A stretch of 64,000 nt of DNA from Telluria antibiotica (GCF_011682055.1 NZ_JAAQOM010000019.1:62001-126000); one strand, 5' to 3'; shown: positions 39,828-48,440, counted from the stretch's first letter. Notes: generated from the letters alone by a model not told the origin. A program made the numbers and translations.

Positions 39828-41990
39828 TCAATCGTCGTCGTTCAGGTAGATCGCGACCTGGCGATCGCCCTTGTAGCGGCAGGGTTCGATCTGTGTCGAT
39901 GCGGTCGACAGGCACCAGCCCAGCCCGCGGCGCCGGCCTTTGTCGTCGATGTCGCCCGTGAAGACGACGGCGTCCGCAGCCGGCCATTGGAATGCGCCGT
40001 AGATCCACTTCCCGCTGAAGGAGCCGGCGCCGTGCGCGGGCACGAAGGTGCCGGTGCCGTTGGCATAGCCTCGCGTGAACGTGGCCTCGAGGCGTCCCTC
40101 CTTCGTCACGAGGACGCCGGTGCCGTCGGCCACGGCATCCTTGACGCCGCCGTCGTACGAGACCATCTTGCTCGCCTCGGGGAACGTGATGTGCCCGCGG
40201 CCGTGCGCCATGCCGGCGACGAAATCACCCTCGTACGCGACACCCCGTTCGCACACCAGTTTGCCGTGGCCCGCGGGCAGGCCGTGGACGAACTCGCCCT
40301 CGTAATAGCTGCCGTCGGGACGCGACCATTTGCCCTTGCCGTGCGGTTTGCCGTCTTCCAGCGTGCCTTCGTAGACGGCACCGCTCTCGTAGCGCAAGCC
40401 CTTGGCGTCCGGCGTCGGCACGCTGTTCATGTCGACGACGATTTCCAGGTTTTCCATCACCAGGGCGTCGACCGGATTCTCTCCCCGCGTGTCGAAGGCG
40501 ACGGCGCTGCGCATGCTCTCGAGTGCCTTGTGCAATCGCTTGTCGCGCAGGTAGAGGCGGGCCAGCGCGCGGAACGCGGCGGGCCTCGGCTCGTAGATGA
40601 CCGCCGTGTCCAGGCCGGCGATGCCTTCCTCGGGCGGCTCGGTTTCCGGCAGCATCGTGTAGAGGTTGCCCAGGCCGTAGTAGGCGAGGGGCTGGCCGGG
40701 ATCCAACCGGATCGCGCGCCGGAACATCGCGCGCGCTTCCTGCACCAGCGGCTCCCAGCCGGGCGTGCCGGTGTGATATTTGACGGACGCCGCATCGCGC
40801 AAGCCCTCGGCGCGCACGGCGAGCAGGTCTGCATTGTCCGGATACTTTTTCTGCAGCGCGGACAGCCGGGCGTCAGGATCGTCGAGCAAGTGATGCCATG
40901 CGGCGATCGTGTTGGCCTTGACGTCGTCCGGGTGGAGCTTGAGATTCGTTTCGATCAATTCGTTCGCAACGTTGCTGTCGCGTCTAACGAAACGGGGAAG
41001 CACGTCGGCCAGGACGGCGTAGGTGGCTGAACGATCGAGCTTGCTGACTGTGACGGAGACTTGCGGCAGGGCCAGGCCATCCTTGCCGGTGGAAAATCCG
41101 CGTACCGTCACGCGGCGCTTGACGTAGGCGCGCAGGTCGTTGTCGAGCTCGGTGTATGACTTCTTGAACGCGATGCGGACGGCCTGCTGCTGCGACAAGC
41201 CCATATTGTGCAGGCGCAGATAATCGGCCAGCTGACGGCGCAGCTCCGGACTCGAATTGAAGTAATGGATGGCGTATTTCGCCCGCGCGTAGAAGCGCGC
41301 GACCTCCATGCTGCTGCCCCAGGTGTCGTCGAATGTCAGCCTGGGCGAGTTGAACAGCCATTTGGTGTCGAAGTTGGCGCGGTCCGTCTCGTCGAACAGC
41401 CAGGCCTCGCGCCCGCCGCCTTCCCCCGGACGGCCGAACCAAGCCATGCCGTCCTGGACGACGAGCGAGGACCAATATTCTGACATGCCTTCGTCATACC
41501 ACGTCGGATACGACGTCGTCTCGGGCGAGTAATGCAGCAGGAAGTGGTGGTACTCGTGCAGGATGGTCGCGCGCGAATCGTCGCTTTTGTCCGCCGACTT
41601 GGCGTAATTGTCGATCCGCGCCAGCGCTGCGTAGCCGTTGCGCGCCGATATGGTGAAGACGCCGGCCCAGTCCTCGGGCAGGCCCAGCGTCGAGAAGCTG
41701 CTCTCGCCCATGGCCACGATCGTCAGCGGCGGACCGTCCAGCGATTGCGCGCCGCGCACGCGGTTCGAGATGTAGCGCAGGTTTTCCAGGTCGACGATCA
41801 TCCTGCGGGCCACGTCTTCCGGCTGTTCCGTGACGACCCTGAAATTCGGGCTGTCGATTTCGATCCAGGTCTTGTCGACGAGGTCGGCGACGTTGCGCGC
41901 ATGCGCTTGCGCCAGCGGGACCAGCGTGCACAGGATGGACAGGGGACGGGCAAGACGGCGCCAGGGAAGCGCGGCGAAAGGTTTGTTCAT
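39828..41990 (-). CDS. Secreted gluzincin-like peptidase with TPR and MORN repeats
   Basis: A 720-residue exported protein. After a signal sequence (about 1-31), residues 40-330 form a DUF1570-type peptidase unit with HEYHH at 145-149 and the downstream Glu in DEGMSEYW at 166-173. Residues about 340-530 are TPR-like helical repeats (AMFRRAIRLDPGQPLAYYGLGNLY). Residues 540-650 contain MORN repeats (GAVYEGTLEDGKPHGKGKW, GSYYEGEFVHGLPAGHGK, GVAYEGDFVAGMAHGRGH), which bind acidic lipids in other proteins. The start at 41990 (MNKPFAALPW) gives a better export signal than the longer frame. The three-domain fusion is unusual. Confidence 0.75.
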   Translation of the reverse strand: MNKPFAALPWRRLARPLSILCTLVPLAQAHARNVADLVDKTWIEIDSPNFRVVTEQPEDVARRMIVDLENLRYISNRVRGAQSLDGPPLTIVAMGESSFSTLGLPEDWAGVFTISARNGYAALARIDNYAKSADKSDDSRATILHEYHHFLLHYSPETTSYPTWYDEGMSEYWSSLVVQDGMAWFGRPGEGGGREAWLFDETDRANFDTKWLFNSPRLTFDDTWGSSMEVARFYARAKYAIHYFNSSPELRRQLADYLRLHNMGLSQQQAVRIAFKKSYTELDNDLRAYVKRRVTVRGFSTGKDGLALPQVSVTVSKLDRSATYAVLADVLPRFVRRDSNVANELIETNLKLHPDDVKANTIAAWHHLLDDPDARLSALQKKYPDNADLLAVRAEGLRDAASVKYHTGTPGWEPLVQEARAMFRRAIRLDPGQPLAYYGLGNLYTMLPETEPPEEGIAGLDTAVIYEPRPAAFRALARLYLRDKRLHKALESMRSAVAFDTRGENPVDALVMENLEIVVDMNSVPTPDAKGLRYESGAVYEGTLEDGKPHGKGKWSRPDGSYYEGEFVHGLPAGHGKLVCERGVAYEGDFVAGMAHGRGHITFPEASKMVSYDGGVKDAVADGTGVLVTKEGRLEATFTRGYANGTGTFVPAHGAGSFSGKWIYGAFQWPAADAVVFTGDIDDKGRRRGLGWCLSTASTQIEPCRYKGDRQVAIYLNDDD

Positions 41991-42181
41991 GGACCGGTCG
42001 ATGTATTGTGCGAACGCGTGCGTTGCCGCACGGCAGCCGTCATTGTAGGTCCGGTCAATACGTTGAATTGTCACCAATTATTGCAATCGACGCAGTAACT
42101 CATCAGTGTTATTCGATTGATGCATAATCGATATGTGAAATGACAATTGGACTGATGTCTAGCTCAGCCGGATAATCCAAT

Positions 42182-42242
42182 CCGTCTCCTCTATCTTCCT
42201 CCAAGAAAATAGATTCAGCCCGCCGAGTGCGGGCTTTTTTTT
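42182..42242 (+). ncRNA. Candidate small RNA A (sibling of B at 48714)
   Basis: A stand-alone transcription unit: -10-like GATAAT at 42171-42176, possible -35 TTGGAC at 42147-42152 (18-bp spacing), predicted start at 42182. The 61-nt transcript would contain 5' CCGUCUCCUC, a hairpin (TCTATCTTC 42190-42198 pairing GAAAATAGA 42205-42213 with loop CUCCAA), and an intrinsic terminator. Two CUCC sequences, one in the loop, are complementary to Shine-Dalgarno sequences. Block length and promoter spacing are identical to copy B. It points toward, and does not encode, lysR. No reading frame is present. Confidence 0.6.
42217..42242 (+). terminator. Terminator of candidate sRNA A
   Basis: AGCCCGC (42217-42223), 5-nt loop, GCGGGCT (42229-42235), then a run of eight T to 42242. 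Confidence 0.85.
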
Positions 42243-42261
42243 GCCGCTTGGCCGGGCCGTT

Positions 42262-43149
42262 TTACATGGTGCCTGCACGTCTCTCGTCCGGCGTGGCCAC
42301 GACGTGTTCCCGGATGAGCGCGCCCATGCGCGCGCAGGCCGGCGACGGGGTCGCCGCCCCGTTGAACAGCGCGAGCCGGATGCCAGGCAGCGCCGGCAGG
42401 CCGTCCGCGCCGTCCAGGAGGCGCACGTCGCCGGGCAGGCCGAGGGGCGTGCGCACCGTGACGCCGAGCCCGGCCGCGACGGCGGCCCAGACGCCCGCCA
42501 GACTTGGACTCGTGTACACGATCCGCCAGGGAATGCCGGCCCGGTCGAGCGCATCGGTCGCCACCTTGCGCATGAAGCAGGGCGCCTGCAACACGACGAG
42601 CCGCACGGGCTCGCGCGCGGGCGCGTGCGCCGCGGCGCCCACCCACCGCATCGGATAGTCGCCCAGCACGTCCACGTGCGGCAGTCCCGCGCCCGTGTGC
42701 CATGCGAGTGCGAGATCGAGCTTGCCCACTTGCAGCTGCGCGATCAGGTCCGCGTTGCGGGCAATGACCGCCTCGATCTGCAGGTCCGGATGGCTGCGCG
42801 TGAACCGGGCCAGTACGTTGGACAGCAGGCCCTCGCCGAAGTCTTCCTGCAGCCCCAGCCTGACGGCGCCGTCGAGGTGCATGCCGGTCACGGCCGCGCA
42901 CGCTTCGTCGTTCAGGTCGAGGATGCGGCGCGCGTAACCGAGCAGCAGTTCGCCCGCCGCTGTCAGTTCCAGCCCGCGTCCCGATTTGCGCAGCAGATCC
43001 GTGCCGGCCTGGCCCTCCAGTTTCTTCATCTGCATGCTGATGGCCGACGTCGACCGTCCGAGCCGGTCGGCCGCCTTCGCGAAGCTGCCGAGCGCGACGC
43101 CTTCGCAAAAGCTGCGCAGCGCATCCATGTCGAAATTCGTGCGACGCAT
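42262..43149 (-). CDS. LysR-family transcriptional regulator
   Basis: A 295-residue regulator. The N-terminal helix-turn-helix (MDALRSFCEGVALGSFAKAADRLGRSTSAISMQMKKLEGQAGTDLLRKSGRGLELTAAGELLLGYARRIL) is followed by a type-2 periplasmic-binding-like inducer domain (VRLGLQEDFGEGLLSNVLARFTRSHPDLQIEAVI). It is divergent from the CMD-tautomerase-DUF4865 operon, the usual target arrangement for LysR proteins, with a 102-bp shared intergenic region. It probably activates that operon in response to a small aromatic or carbonyl compound (inference). Confidence 0.9.
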   Translation of the reverse strand: MRRTNFDMDALRSFCEGVALGSFAKAADRLGRSTSAISMQMKKLEGQAGTDLLRKSGRGLELTAAGELLLGYARRILDLNDEACAAVTGMHLDGAVRLGLQEDFGEGLLSNVLARFTRSHPDLQIEAVIARNADLIAQLQVGKLDLALAWHTGAGLPHVDVLGDYPMRWVGAAAHAPAREPVRLVVLQAPCFMRKVATDALDRAGIPWRIVYTSPSLAGVWAAVAAGLGVTVRTPLGLPGDVRLLDGADGLPALPGIRLALFNGAATPSPACARMGALIREHVVATPDERRAGTM

Positions 43150-43251
43150 GACAATCCCGTTTTGTTGAACAGTGGGTTCAAATATATTCGATTTTCAAAA
43201 TGGTTTCACGTGGCTATGATGGCCACGTCAACCACGACAGGAGAAACGACG

Positions 43252-43572
43252 ATGACGACCCTGAACGGCATGGGCCAACGCGCCCTCGGCGCCGTGCCGG
43301 CGCTGGCCGAGATCACGGACCGGGTTCTGTTCGGTGAAGTGTGGGAGCGGGACGCGCTCTGCAAGCGCGACCGCAGCCTCGTGACGGTCGCCTGCCTGAT
43401 CGCGCTGTGCCGCGACGGCCAGCTGCCGTTCCACCTGCAGACCGCGCTCGACAACGGCGTCACCCGCGCAGAACTCGGCGAGGTGGTGACGCACCTGGCG
43501 TTCTACGCCGGCTGGCCCGCCGCCGCAACGGCCGCCCGCCTGCTCGGCGACGTCCCGACCACGCCACGTTGA
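43252..43572 (+). CDS. Carboxymuconolactone decarboxylase family protein
   Basis: A 106-residue protein of the CMD/AhpD-like fold (ALCKRDRSLVTVACLIALCRDGQLPFHLQTALDNGVTRAELGEVVTHLAFYAGWPAAATAARLL). The CxxC of AhpD is absent, favouring the decarboxylase-like branch of unknown substrate. ATG 43252 has GGAG 10 bp upstream and matches the family N-terminus. It is the first gene of a three-gene operon with a tautomerase and a DUF4865 protein, a set repeated in many proteobacteria. Confidence 0.85.
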   Translation: MTTLNGMGQRALGAVPALAEITDRVLFGEVWERDALCKRDRSLVTVACLIALCRDGQLPFHLQTALDNGVTRAELGEVVTHLAFYAGWPAAATAARLLGDVPTTPR

Positions 43573-43582
43573 GGAGGCCGCC

Positions 43583-43984
43583 ATGCCATTCGCCCGCATT
43601 TCCCTCCGGCGCGGCAAACCGCGCGACTACCTGCGCGCCGTGTCGGACGCCGTGCACCAGGCGCTCGTCGACGCCTTCCGCATCCCTCCGGCCGACCGTT
43701 TCCAGGCCATCCATCAACACGAGCCCGAGGAATTGATCTTCGACCGCGATTACCTGGGCGGTACGCGCAGCGACGACTTCCTGCTCGTGTGCGTCACGGG
43801 CGGCAAACCGCGCGACGCCGCCACCAAGCAGGCGTTCTATCGACGGCTCGCCGAGCTGCTGGCCGAATCGCCCGGACTGCGCCAGGAAGACCTGATGGTC
43901 ATCGTGCAGACGACGGAGTACGCCGACTGGTCGTTCAGCAACGGCATCGCGGCGCCGCAGGCGGAACCGGGAGCGTCGTCATGA
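43583..43984 (+). CDS. Tautomerase-family protein
   Basis: A 133-residue protein with Pro2 directly after the initiator Met (MPFARISLRRGKP), the catalytic base of the 4-oxalocrotonate tautomerase superfamily. The body (VHQALVDAFRIPPADRFQAIHQHEPEELIFDRDYLG...VIVQTTEYADWSFSNG) corresponds to the longer fused-subunit type. Substrate unknown. Its stop overlaps the DUF4865 start (ATGA). Confidence 0.85.
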   Translation: MPFARISLRRGKPRDYLRAVSDAVHQALVDAFRIPPADRFQAIHQHEPEELIFDRDYLGGTRSDDFLLVCVTGGKPRDAATKQAFYRRLAELLAESPGLRQEDLMVIVQTTEYADWSFSNGIAAPQAEPGASS

Positions 43985-44529
43985 TCGCGATGCAGTATCG
44001 CTTTCCGCTGCCGGCGGATTACGACATGGCGATCATCGACCGCCGCATCGCGGACAGGAGTCACCTGACGGACGGCTTTCCGGGCTTGCTGTTCAAGGCC
44101 TATCTCGCCGCGCGCAAGGCGGGGCCGGGCCGGGACAATGCGTATGCGCCGTTCTACGTGTGGAACACGGTCGAGGGCATGCACGCGTTCCTGAACGGCA
44201 CCGGGTTCGCCGACGTGTCGGACGCGTTCGGGCGGCCGTCCGTCGCGACGTGGCTCGTGTGGGACGCACGGCTTGCGGACGGTATCGCGCAGGCTCGTTT
44301 CGCGACGGTCGAGCGGCGGCCCATCGCGCCTGGCGCCGACCTCGCGGCGCTGCGCCGGCACGAGACGGCGCTTGCCGCGGAGGCGGTCGAAGGCGGCCGG
44401 GCGCTCGCGGCGGTGGCAGGTTACGACCCGGGCGACTGGACGCTCGTGCGCTTCCGGTTGTGGGCGCGCGAACCGGCGGCCGACGCGGGCGTTGCCGTCT
44501 ACGGGGTCGGGCACGTGTCCATGGCGTGA
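43981..44529 (+). CDS. DUF4865 family protein
   Basis: A 182-residue cytoplasmic protein starting MIAMQYRFPLPADYDMAIIDRRIADRSHLTDGFPGLLFKAYLAARK, followed by YAPFYVWNTVEGMHAFLNGTGFADVSDAFGRP, the DUF4865 signature; related to monooxygenase-like dimeric alpha+beta folds. It overlaps the tautomerase gene by 4 bp, so translation is probably coupled. The operon may act on an aromatic or carbonyl metabolite. Confidence 0.82.
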   Translation: MIAMQYRFPLPADYDMAIIDRRIADRSHLTDGFPGLLFKAYLAARKAGPGRDNAYAPFYVWNTVEGMHAFLNGTGFADVSDAFGRPSVATWLVWDARLADGIAQARFATVERRPIAPGADLAALRRHETALAAEAVEGGRALAAVAGYDPGDWTLVRFRLWAREPAADAGVAVYGVGHVSMA

Positions 44530-44533
44530 TCCG

Positions 44534-44749
44534 CTACCAGATCGCGTTCATCTCGCTTTCGTCTTCCGTGTAGCGTACCGGAGCCAGGTTGTGGCCGGCG
44601 ACGAGTTCCCGCACGGTCGCCGGCACGCCCCGTTCGATGCGCTCGTGCGCGAGGACGCGGTCGACGATGTCCGCTTCGCTGATGCGCCCTGGCGTGGCGA
44701 ACTCCAGCGGCTCTTCGTTATTGCGGTACCAGACGCGGTATATCGGCAT
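44534..44749 (-). CDS. Small hypothetical protein
   Basis: A 71-residue acidic protein (MPIYRVWYRNNEEPLEFATPGRISEADIVDRVLAHERIERGVPATVRELVAGHNLAPVRYTEDESEMNAIW) with ATG 44749 behind AAGGAGAG. No known domain. It lies 16 bp downstream of the triheme cytochrome c gene on the same strand and converges with the DUF4865 gene. Confidence 0.6.
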   Translation of the reverse strand: MPIYRVWYRNNEEPLEFATPGRISEADIVDRVLAHERIERGVPATVRELVAGHNLAPVRYTEDESEMNAIW

Positions 44750-44765
44750 GAGACTCTCCTTGTGA

Positions 44766-46046
44766 TCAGTCGAGCGGCACGGCGCGCCACCGGTTGACCT
44801 CGGGCGCGGCGACGGCCGGCGCCGCATTGCCCCAGCTGTTGCGCACATAGGTCACGACGGCCGCCACTTCCGCATCGTCCAGTACGGGGCTGTGCGGCGG
44901 CATGCCGAACGGGCGCGGATTGCCGGACGTCGACGGTGGAAAGCCGCCATTCAACACGATGCGGATGGCGTTGACGGGATCCGCCATCGTCAGCGCACCG
45001 TTGCCGGCCAGCGGCGGATACGCGGGATGGCCGGCGACGCCGGTACCGCGGCCATCCGTGCCGTGGCAATCGGCGCAGTGGTGCGCGTACAGCGTGCGGC
45101 CCGCCTTCATGACGTCGTCCGGCGGCGGTGTGCCGGCGCGGCGCGGCGTTGGCTCCGGCGGCAGCGATTTCAGATACGTCGCCATCGCGCCAGCATCCGC
45201 CTCCGTCAGGTATTGCAGGCTCCGTCCCACGACTTCCGCCATCGGCCCGAACACGGCGCCGCGCGGCGCGACGCCCGTGCGCAGCAATTGCACGATGTGG
45301 GCCCGGTCCCACTGGCCGAGGCCCGCCTCGTCGTCCGCGTCCAGCGCCGGCGCGTACCAGCCCGCCATCGGGATCGCACCGCCGGACAGCCGCGACCCCG
45401 TCGCGCCCAGGCCGTTGCGCGGACTGTGGCAGGCGCCGCAATGGCCCAGGCCGTCGACGAGATAGGCGCCGCGGTTCCAGTCGGCGCCCCGCGCCGGCTG
45501 TGGCGCGTACACACCCGGCTTGAAGTACAGCAGGCGCCAGCCGGCCAGCACGGCCTGGCTGTCGTACGGGAAGCGCAGCGCGTGCGCGCGGTTGGGCTGG
45601 CGCACCGGCGGCAGGCTGCGCAGGTAGGCGTACAGCGCGTCGGCGTCGTCGCGCGTGACCTTCGTCGTGTTCGGGTACGGGAATGCGGGGTACAGCAGGC
45701 GGCCGCCCGGCGCGATGCCGTTGTGCAGCGCGTGCCAGAAGTCGTCCGCCGTCCACGTGCCGATGCCCGTCGCGGCATCCGGCGTGATGTTGGGGGCGTG
45801 GACCGTGCCGAACGGCGTCGCGAGCGCGCGTCCGCCCGCGTAGGGCAGGCCGCCGCGCGCCGTGTGGCAGGCCATGCAGTCGCCGGCCCGTGCGAGGTAG
45901 GCGCCGCGCGCGATATTCGCCTGGCTCGGCGCCCACGCTTCTGGCGACCGGGCCGGGATGAACTCCGCGCGGGGCCAGGCGGCGACCACGACGGCCAGCG
46001 CGGCCAGCACGGCAACGACGATGGCGCCCAGGACGACGCGCCTCAT
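44766..46046 (-). CDS. Triheme cytochrome c, dehydrogenase electron-transfer subunit type
   Basis: A 426-residue protein with an N-terminal membrane segment (residues 5-24) and three CxxCH haem sites: CMACH, CGACH and CADCH. This is the architecture of the cytochrome subunit of membrane-bound gluconate/alcohol/FAD-glucose dehydrogenases. No dehydrogenase gene is next to it; the GMC dehydrogenase pair at 10961-13113 lacks such a subunit and is an obvious candidate partner (inference). Its start overlaps the stop of the cytochrome c4-like gene (46043-46046). Confidence 0.87.
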   Translation of the reverse strand: MRRVVLGAIVVAVLAALAVVVAAWPRAEFIPARSPEAWAPSQANIARGAYLARAGDCMACHTARGGLPYAGGRALATPFGTVHAPNITPDAATGIGTWTADDFWHALHNGIAPGGRLLYPAFPYPNTTKVTRDDADALYAYLRSLPPVRQPNRAHALRFPYDSQAVLAGWRLLYFKPGVYAPQPARGADWNRGAYLVDGLGHCGACHSPRNGLGATGSRLSGGAIPMAGWYAPALDADDEAGLGQWDRAHIVQLLRTGVAPRGAVFGPMAEVVGRSLQYLTEADAGAMATYLKSLPPEPTPRRAGTPPPDDVMKAGRTLYAHHCADCHGTDGRGTGVAGHPAYPPLAGNGALTMADPVNAIRIVLNGGFPPSTSGNPRPFGMPPHSPVLDDAEVAAVVTYVRNSWGNAAPAVAAPEVNRWRAVPLD

Positions 46047-46765
46047 CGCCGCTCCGGCTCGCTGCCGCAGGCGAGCGGCATCGGGTGCGCGACGTCGGCG
46101 GCCGGGGCGGCATCGTCCGGGATCGGTTCGCTCGCGAGCCAGGCGGAGACGGCCGCCACGTCCGCCAGCGACAGCCGTCCCGCGATCGTGGCCATGCAGT
46201 CGGGCGCGGCGGCGCGGCGCGTGCCGTTGCGCCACGCGCCGAACTGGGCGTTGATGTAGTCGCGCGGCAGGCCGAGCAGGCCGGGGATGGCGGGGAGTGC
46301 GCCCGTCAGGCGCTGGCCGTGGCAGGCGATGCAGGCCGGCACCTTCAACGCCGGGTCGCCCCGGGTGACGAGCGCGCGGCCCCGTTCCAGCTGGTCCGCC
46401 GGGAGGCTCGCGCGCGCCAGCACGGGCGCGGGCACGTGCTGGGCCGAGAAATACGTCGCGATCTCGCGCAGGTAGTCGTCGGACAGGTGCTCGACCATAT
46501 AGGTCATCAGCGGGTACTGGCGGCGGCCCGCGCGGAAGTTCTGCAGCTGGTTGTACAGGTACCCGGCCGGCTTGCCGGCGATGCGCGGATAGTAGTTCGG
46601 GCCCGTCGTCGGTGCCGGCGCGGACGGGCTGCCGTGGCACGACGCGCACGCGGCCACGCGTTGCGCCAGCGTGTCCGGCACGGCGCGCTCCGGCTGCGCG
46701 TGCCCCGGCGCCGCGGTCAGGGCCGCGGCGGCAAGCAGGGCGAAGTGGAGGGCGAAGACGGGCAT
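46043..46765 (-). CDS. Diheme cytochrome c4-like protein
   Basis: A 240-residue secreted protein with signal peptide MPVFALHFALLAAAALTAAPGHA and two haem sites, CASCH near residue 42 and CIACH near 148. MTYMVEHLSDDYLREIATYFSAQ and RIAGKPAGYLYNQLQNFRAGRR are typical of cytochrome c4, a periplasmic electron carrier to terminal oxidases. It is cotranscribed with the triheme cytochrome downstream. Confidence 0.87.
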   Translation of the reverse strand: MPVFALHFALLAAAALTAAPGHAQPERAVPDTLAQRVAACASCHGSPSAPAPTTGPNYYPRIAGKPAGYLYNQLQNFRAGRRQYPLMTYMVEHLSDDYLREIATYFSAQHVPAPVLARASLPADQLERGRALVTRGDPALKVPACIACHGQRLTGALPAIPGLLGLPRDYINAQFGAWRNGTRRAAAPDCMATIAGRLSLADVAAVSAWLASEPIPDDAAPAADVAHPMPLACGSEPERR

Positions 46766-46808
46766 GGCCTTCTCATCATACTTTTAAAAACGAGAACGGG
46801 GGCGGCCG

Positions 46809-47192
46809 TCAGCGCGCGTCCTGGTACGTGCGCAGGTAGGCGATCAATGCGGCCAGGTCGCGCTCGTCGTGGATGCCCCAGAAGCGCATCTTCGTGCCCG
46901 GCACGACCTTGTCCGGATCGCGCAGGAACGCGGCCAACGTGGGCTCGTCCCACACGATGCCGGACGTTTTCATGGCGTTTGAGTAGGCGAAATCGGCCGT
47001 GCTCCCGGCGCGCCGGCCGAACAGGGCGTTCAACTGCGGGCCGAAGCCGCCGCGCGCGTTCGGACCGATCTGGTGGCACGACGCGCACGGCTTGAAGACG
47101 GTAGCGCCGTCGACGGGACCGTCGCGGCGCGAACAGCCGGACGCGGCCAGCGCCAGCAGCAGGGCGGCCGCGCAGGGAAAGCCGCGGCGCAT
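46809..47192 (-). CDS. Monohaem class I cytochrome c lipoprotein
   Basis: A 127-residue protein with lipoprotein signal MRRGFPCAAALLLALAASGC (lipobox AASGC, Cys20) and one CASCH site. RGGFGPQLNALFGRRAGSTADFAYSNAMKTSGIVWDEPTLAAFLRDPDKVVPGTKM is the classic mitochondrial-type class I cytochrome c. It probably carries electrons at the outer face of the inner membrane. The stop of the downstream gene region is unrelated; it starts 1 bp before the RNase D-like gene stop. Confidence 0.86.
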   Translation of the reverse strand: MRRGFPCAAALLLALAASGCSRRDGPVDGATVFKPCASCHQIGPNARGGFGPQLNALFGRRAGSTADFAYSNAMKTSGIVWDEPTLAAFLRDPDKVVPGTKMRFWGIHDERDLAALIAYLRTYQDAR

Positions 47193-47193
47193 G

Positions 47194-47883
47194 CTAGGTG
47201 CGTGGTTTGGGCTGCGCGGCGCGCATCGGTCCGCCGGCGACGGGCTTCGGCGGCAGCGGCGGCGGCGGGTTCGCGCGCCAGTGACGGTAGATGCGCAGGG
47301 CGACGTGGGCATCGTCGGCCGCGTACAGGATCTGCTTGTCGGTCAGGCGCGGCAGGGCCCAGTTGGTCGTCGTGATCTTGCGCGATTTCTGCAGGCGCTG
47401 GCCGAAGAAGCGCGCGACCGCTGTCTTTGCGCCCAGCGCATTGCGTTCGCCCCGGCGTAGCGCGGTCGACAGGTCGAGCACGTTGCACGTTTCGATGCCC
47501 AGCTTGGCGCGCAGGCGGCGCAGGTCGTCGCCGAGGCCGAAGCCGACCTTCAGGATCGTGGCCGATTCCAGCACGGCACGCAGCACGTCGATGCCCGGTA
47601 CCGGCGCGGGCGTGCCGCCTTCCGCCGGGTCGGGCGCGCGGGCGGGCCGGGCGCCGATCTGGAACAGATAGGCGTGCTCGTCCGTCGCGAGCTGCACGAG
47701 GTGGGGCCCCGTCGACTGCTCGCCCTTCTGGAACGTGGGCTTGGATTCCGTGTCGAAGCCGATCGCGTCGGATGCGAGCAGCGCGGCCAGCGCACCATCG
47801 GCATCGGCGCGGTTGCGTACGAGGCGCACGTCCGCGAGCGCGATGCCCTGGTACGGGGGGAGGTCGTCCTCGGCCTCGCTCAT
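47194..47883 (-). CDS. RNase D-like 3'-5' exonuclease domain protein
   Basis: A 229-residue protein consisting of a DEDD exonuclease domain: IGFDTESKPTF (motif I), VLKVGFGLGDDLRRLRAK (motif II with Asp), and ILYAADDAHVALRIY (motif III with Tyr/Asp). No HRDC domain, so it is shorter than RNase D (about 370) and matches the 3'-5' exonuclease family. It probably trims RNA ends. It lies 14 bp downstream of proQ, an RNA chaperone gene, suggesting a shared role in RNA metabolism. Confidence 0.84.
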   Translation of the reverse strand: MSEAEDDLPPYQGIALADVRLVRNRADADGALAALLASDAIGFDTESKPTFQKGEQSTGPHLVQLATDEHAYLFQIGARPARAPDPAEGGTPAPVPGIDVLRAVLESATILKVGFGLGDDLRRLRAKLGIETCNVLDLSTALRRGERNALGAKTAVARFFGQRLQKSRKITTTNWALPRLTDKQILYAADDAHVALRIYRHWRANPPPPLPPKPVAGGPMRAAQPKPRT

Positions 47884-47897
47884 CCGGCGCGTGTGGC

Positions 47898-48440
47898 TCA
47901 GCGTTTCGCGAACTTGGACGCCAGCTGCTGCAGCTTTTCCTGGCGCTTGCGGTCGGCTTCCACTTGCGCGGCCGCTTCGCGTTCCGCTTTCTTGCGGTCG
48001 GCTTCCTTCTTGAAGCGTTCCTGCAGCAATTCCTTCGCGTGCAGGCGGTGGGTGTCCGTCACTTCGGCGCCGGGGTTGCCGTCCAGGTCGTAGCGGACGG
48101 TGGCTTTTTCCATGGCGCGCAGGTAGCGCATCGAGCCCGTGTGGATGCCGAGGGCGGCACGCATCGTCTTGCGGTTCAGGCCGGGGAGGCGGGCCAGCAC
48201 TTGCTTGTCGATGCCGATCGCCAGCGGCAGGCAGTTGCGGAACGCCACGAATTGTTGCTGCAGGTGCTTGAGCAGCGCCCGCGGCGACTGGGCGGCTTCC
48301 GCCGGGACGGCAGCGTGTGCGTCGGCTTCCGGGGCCGGGGCCGCGCTGGTGGCAGGCTGCGCATCGGGCGTGGCGTGGGTGGCGGTTTCGGTGGCCTCGG
48401 GGAGCTCGGCGACAGGACTCATCGTATTCATTGACTTCAT
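47898..48440 (-). CDS. proQ: ProQ/FinO-family RNA chaperone
   Basis: A 180-residue protein. A disordered Ala/Pro/Glu-rich N-terminus (1-45) precedes a FinO/ProQ domain (SPRALLKHLQQQFVAFRNCLPLAIGIDKQVLARLPGLNRKTMRAALGIHTGSMRYLRAM, about 50-120). A charged helical tail (ELLQERFKKEADRKKAEREAAAQVEADRKRQEKL) completes it. ProQ proteins bind sRNAs and mRNA 3' ends. The start MKSMNTM at 48440 is the most likely; MNTM at 48431 is in frame. The two candidate sRNAs nearby (42182, 48714) are possible clients (inference). Confidence 0.87.
   Translation of the reverse strand: MKSMNTMSPVAELPEATETATHATPDAQPATSAAPAPEADAHAAVPAEAAQSPRALLKHLQQQFVAFRNCLPLAIGIDKQVLARLPGLNRKTMRAALGIHTGSMRYLRAMEKATVRYDLDGNPGAEVTDTHRLHAKELLQERFKKEADRKKAEREAAAQVEADRKRQEKLQQLASKFAKR

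Noticed and set aside
42155..42180. tRNA-like D-arm string (TAGCTCAGCCGGA) upstream of the sRNA A start
   Set aside because: No anticodon arm, T-loop or CCA-end follows; the nearby sequence is better explained as a promoter.
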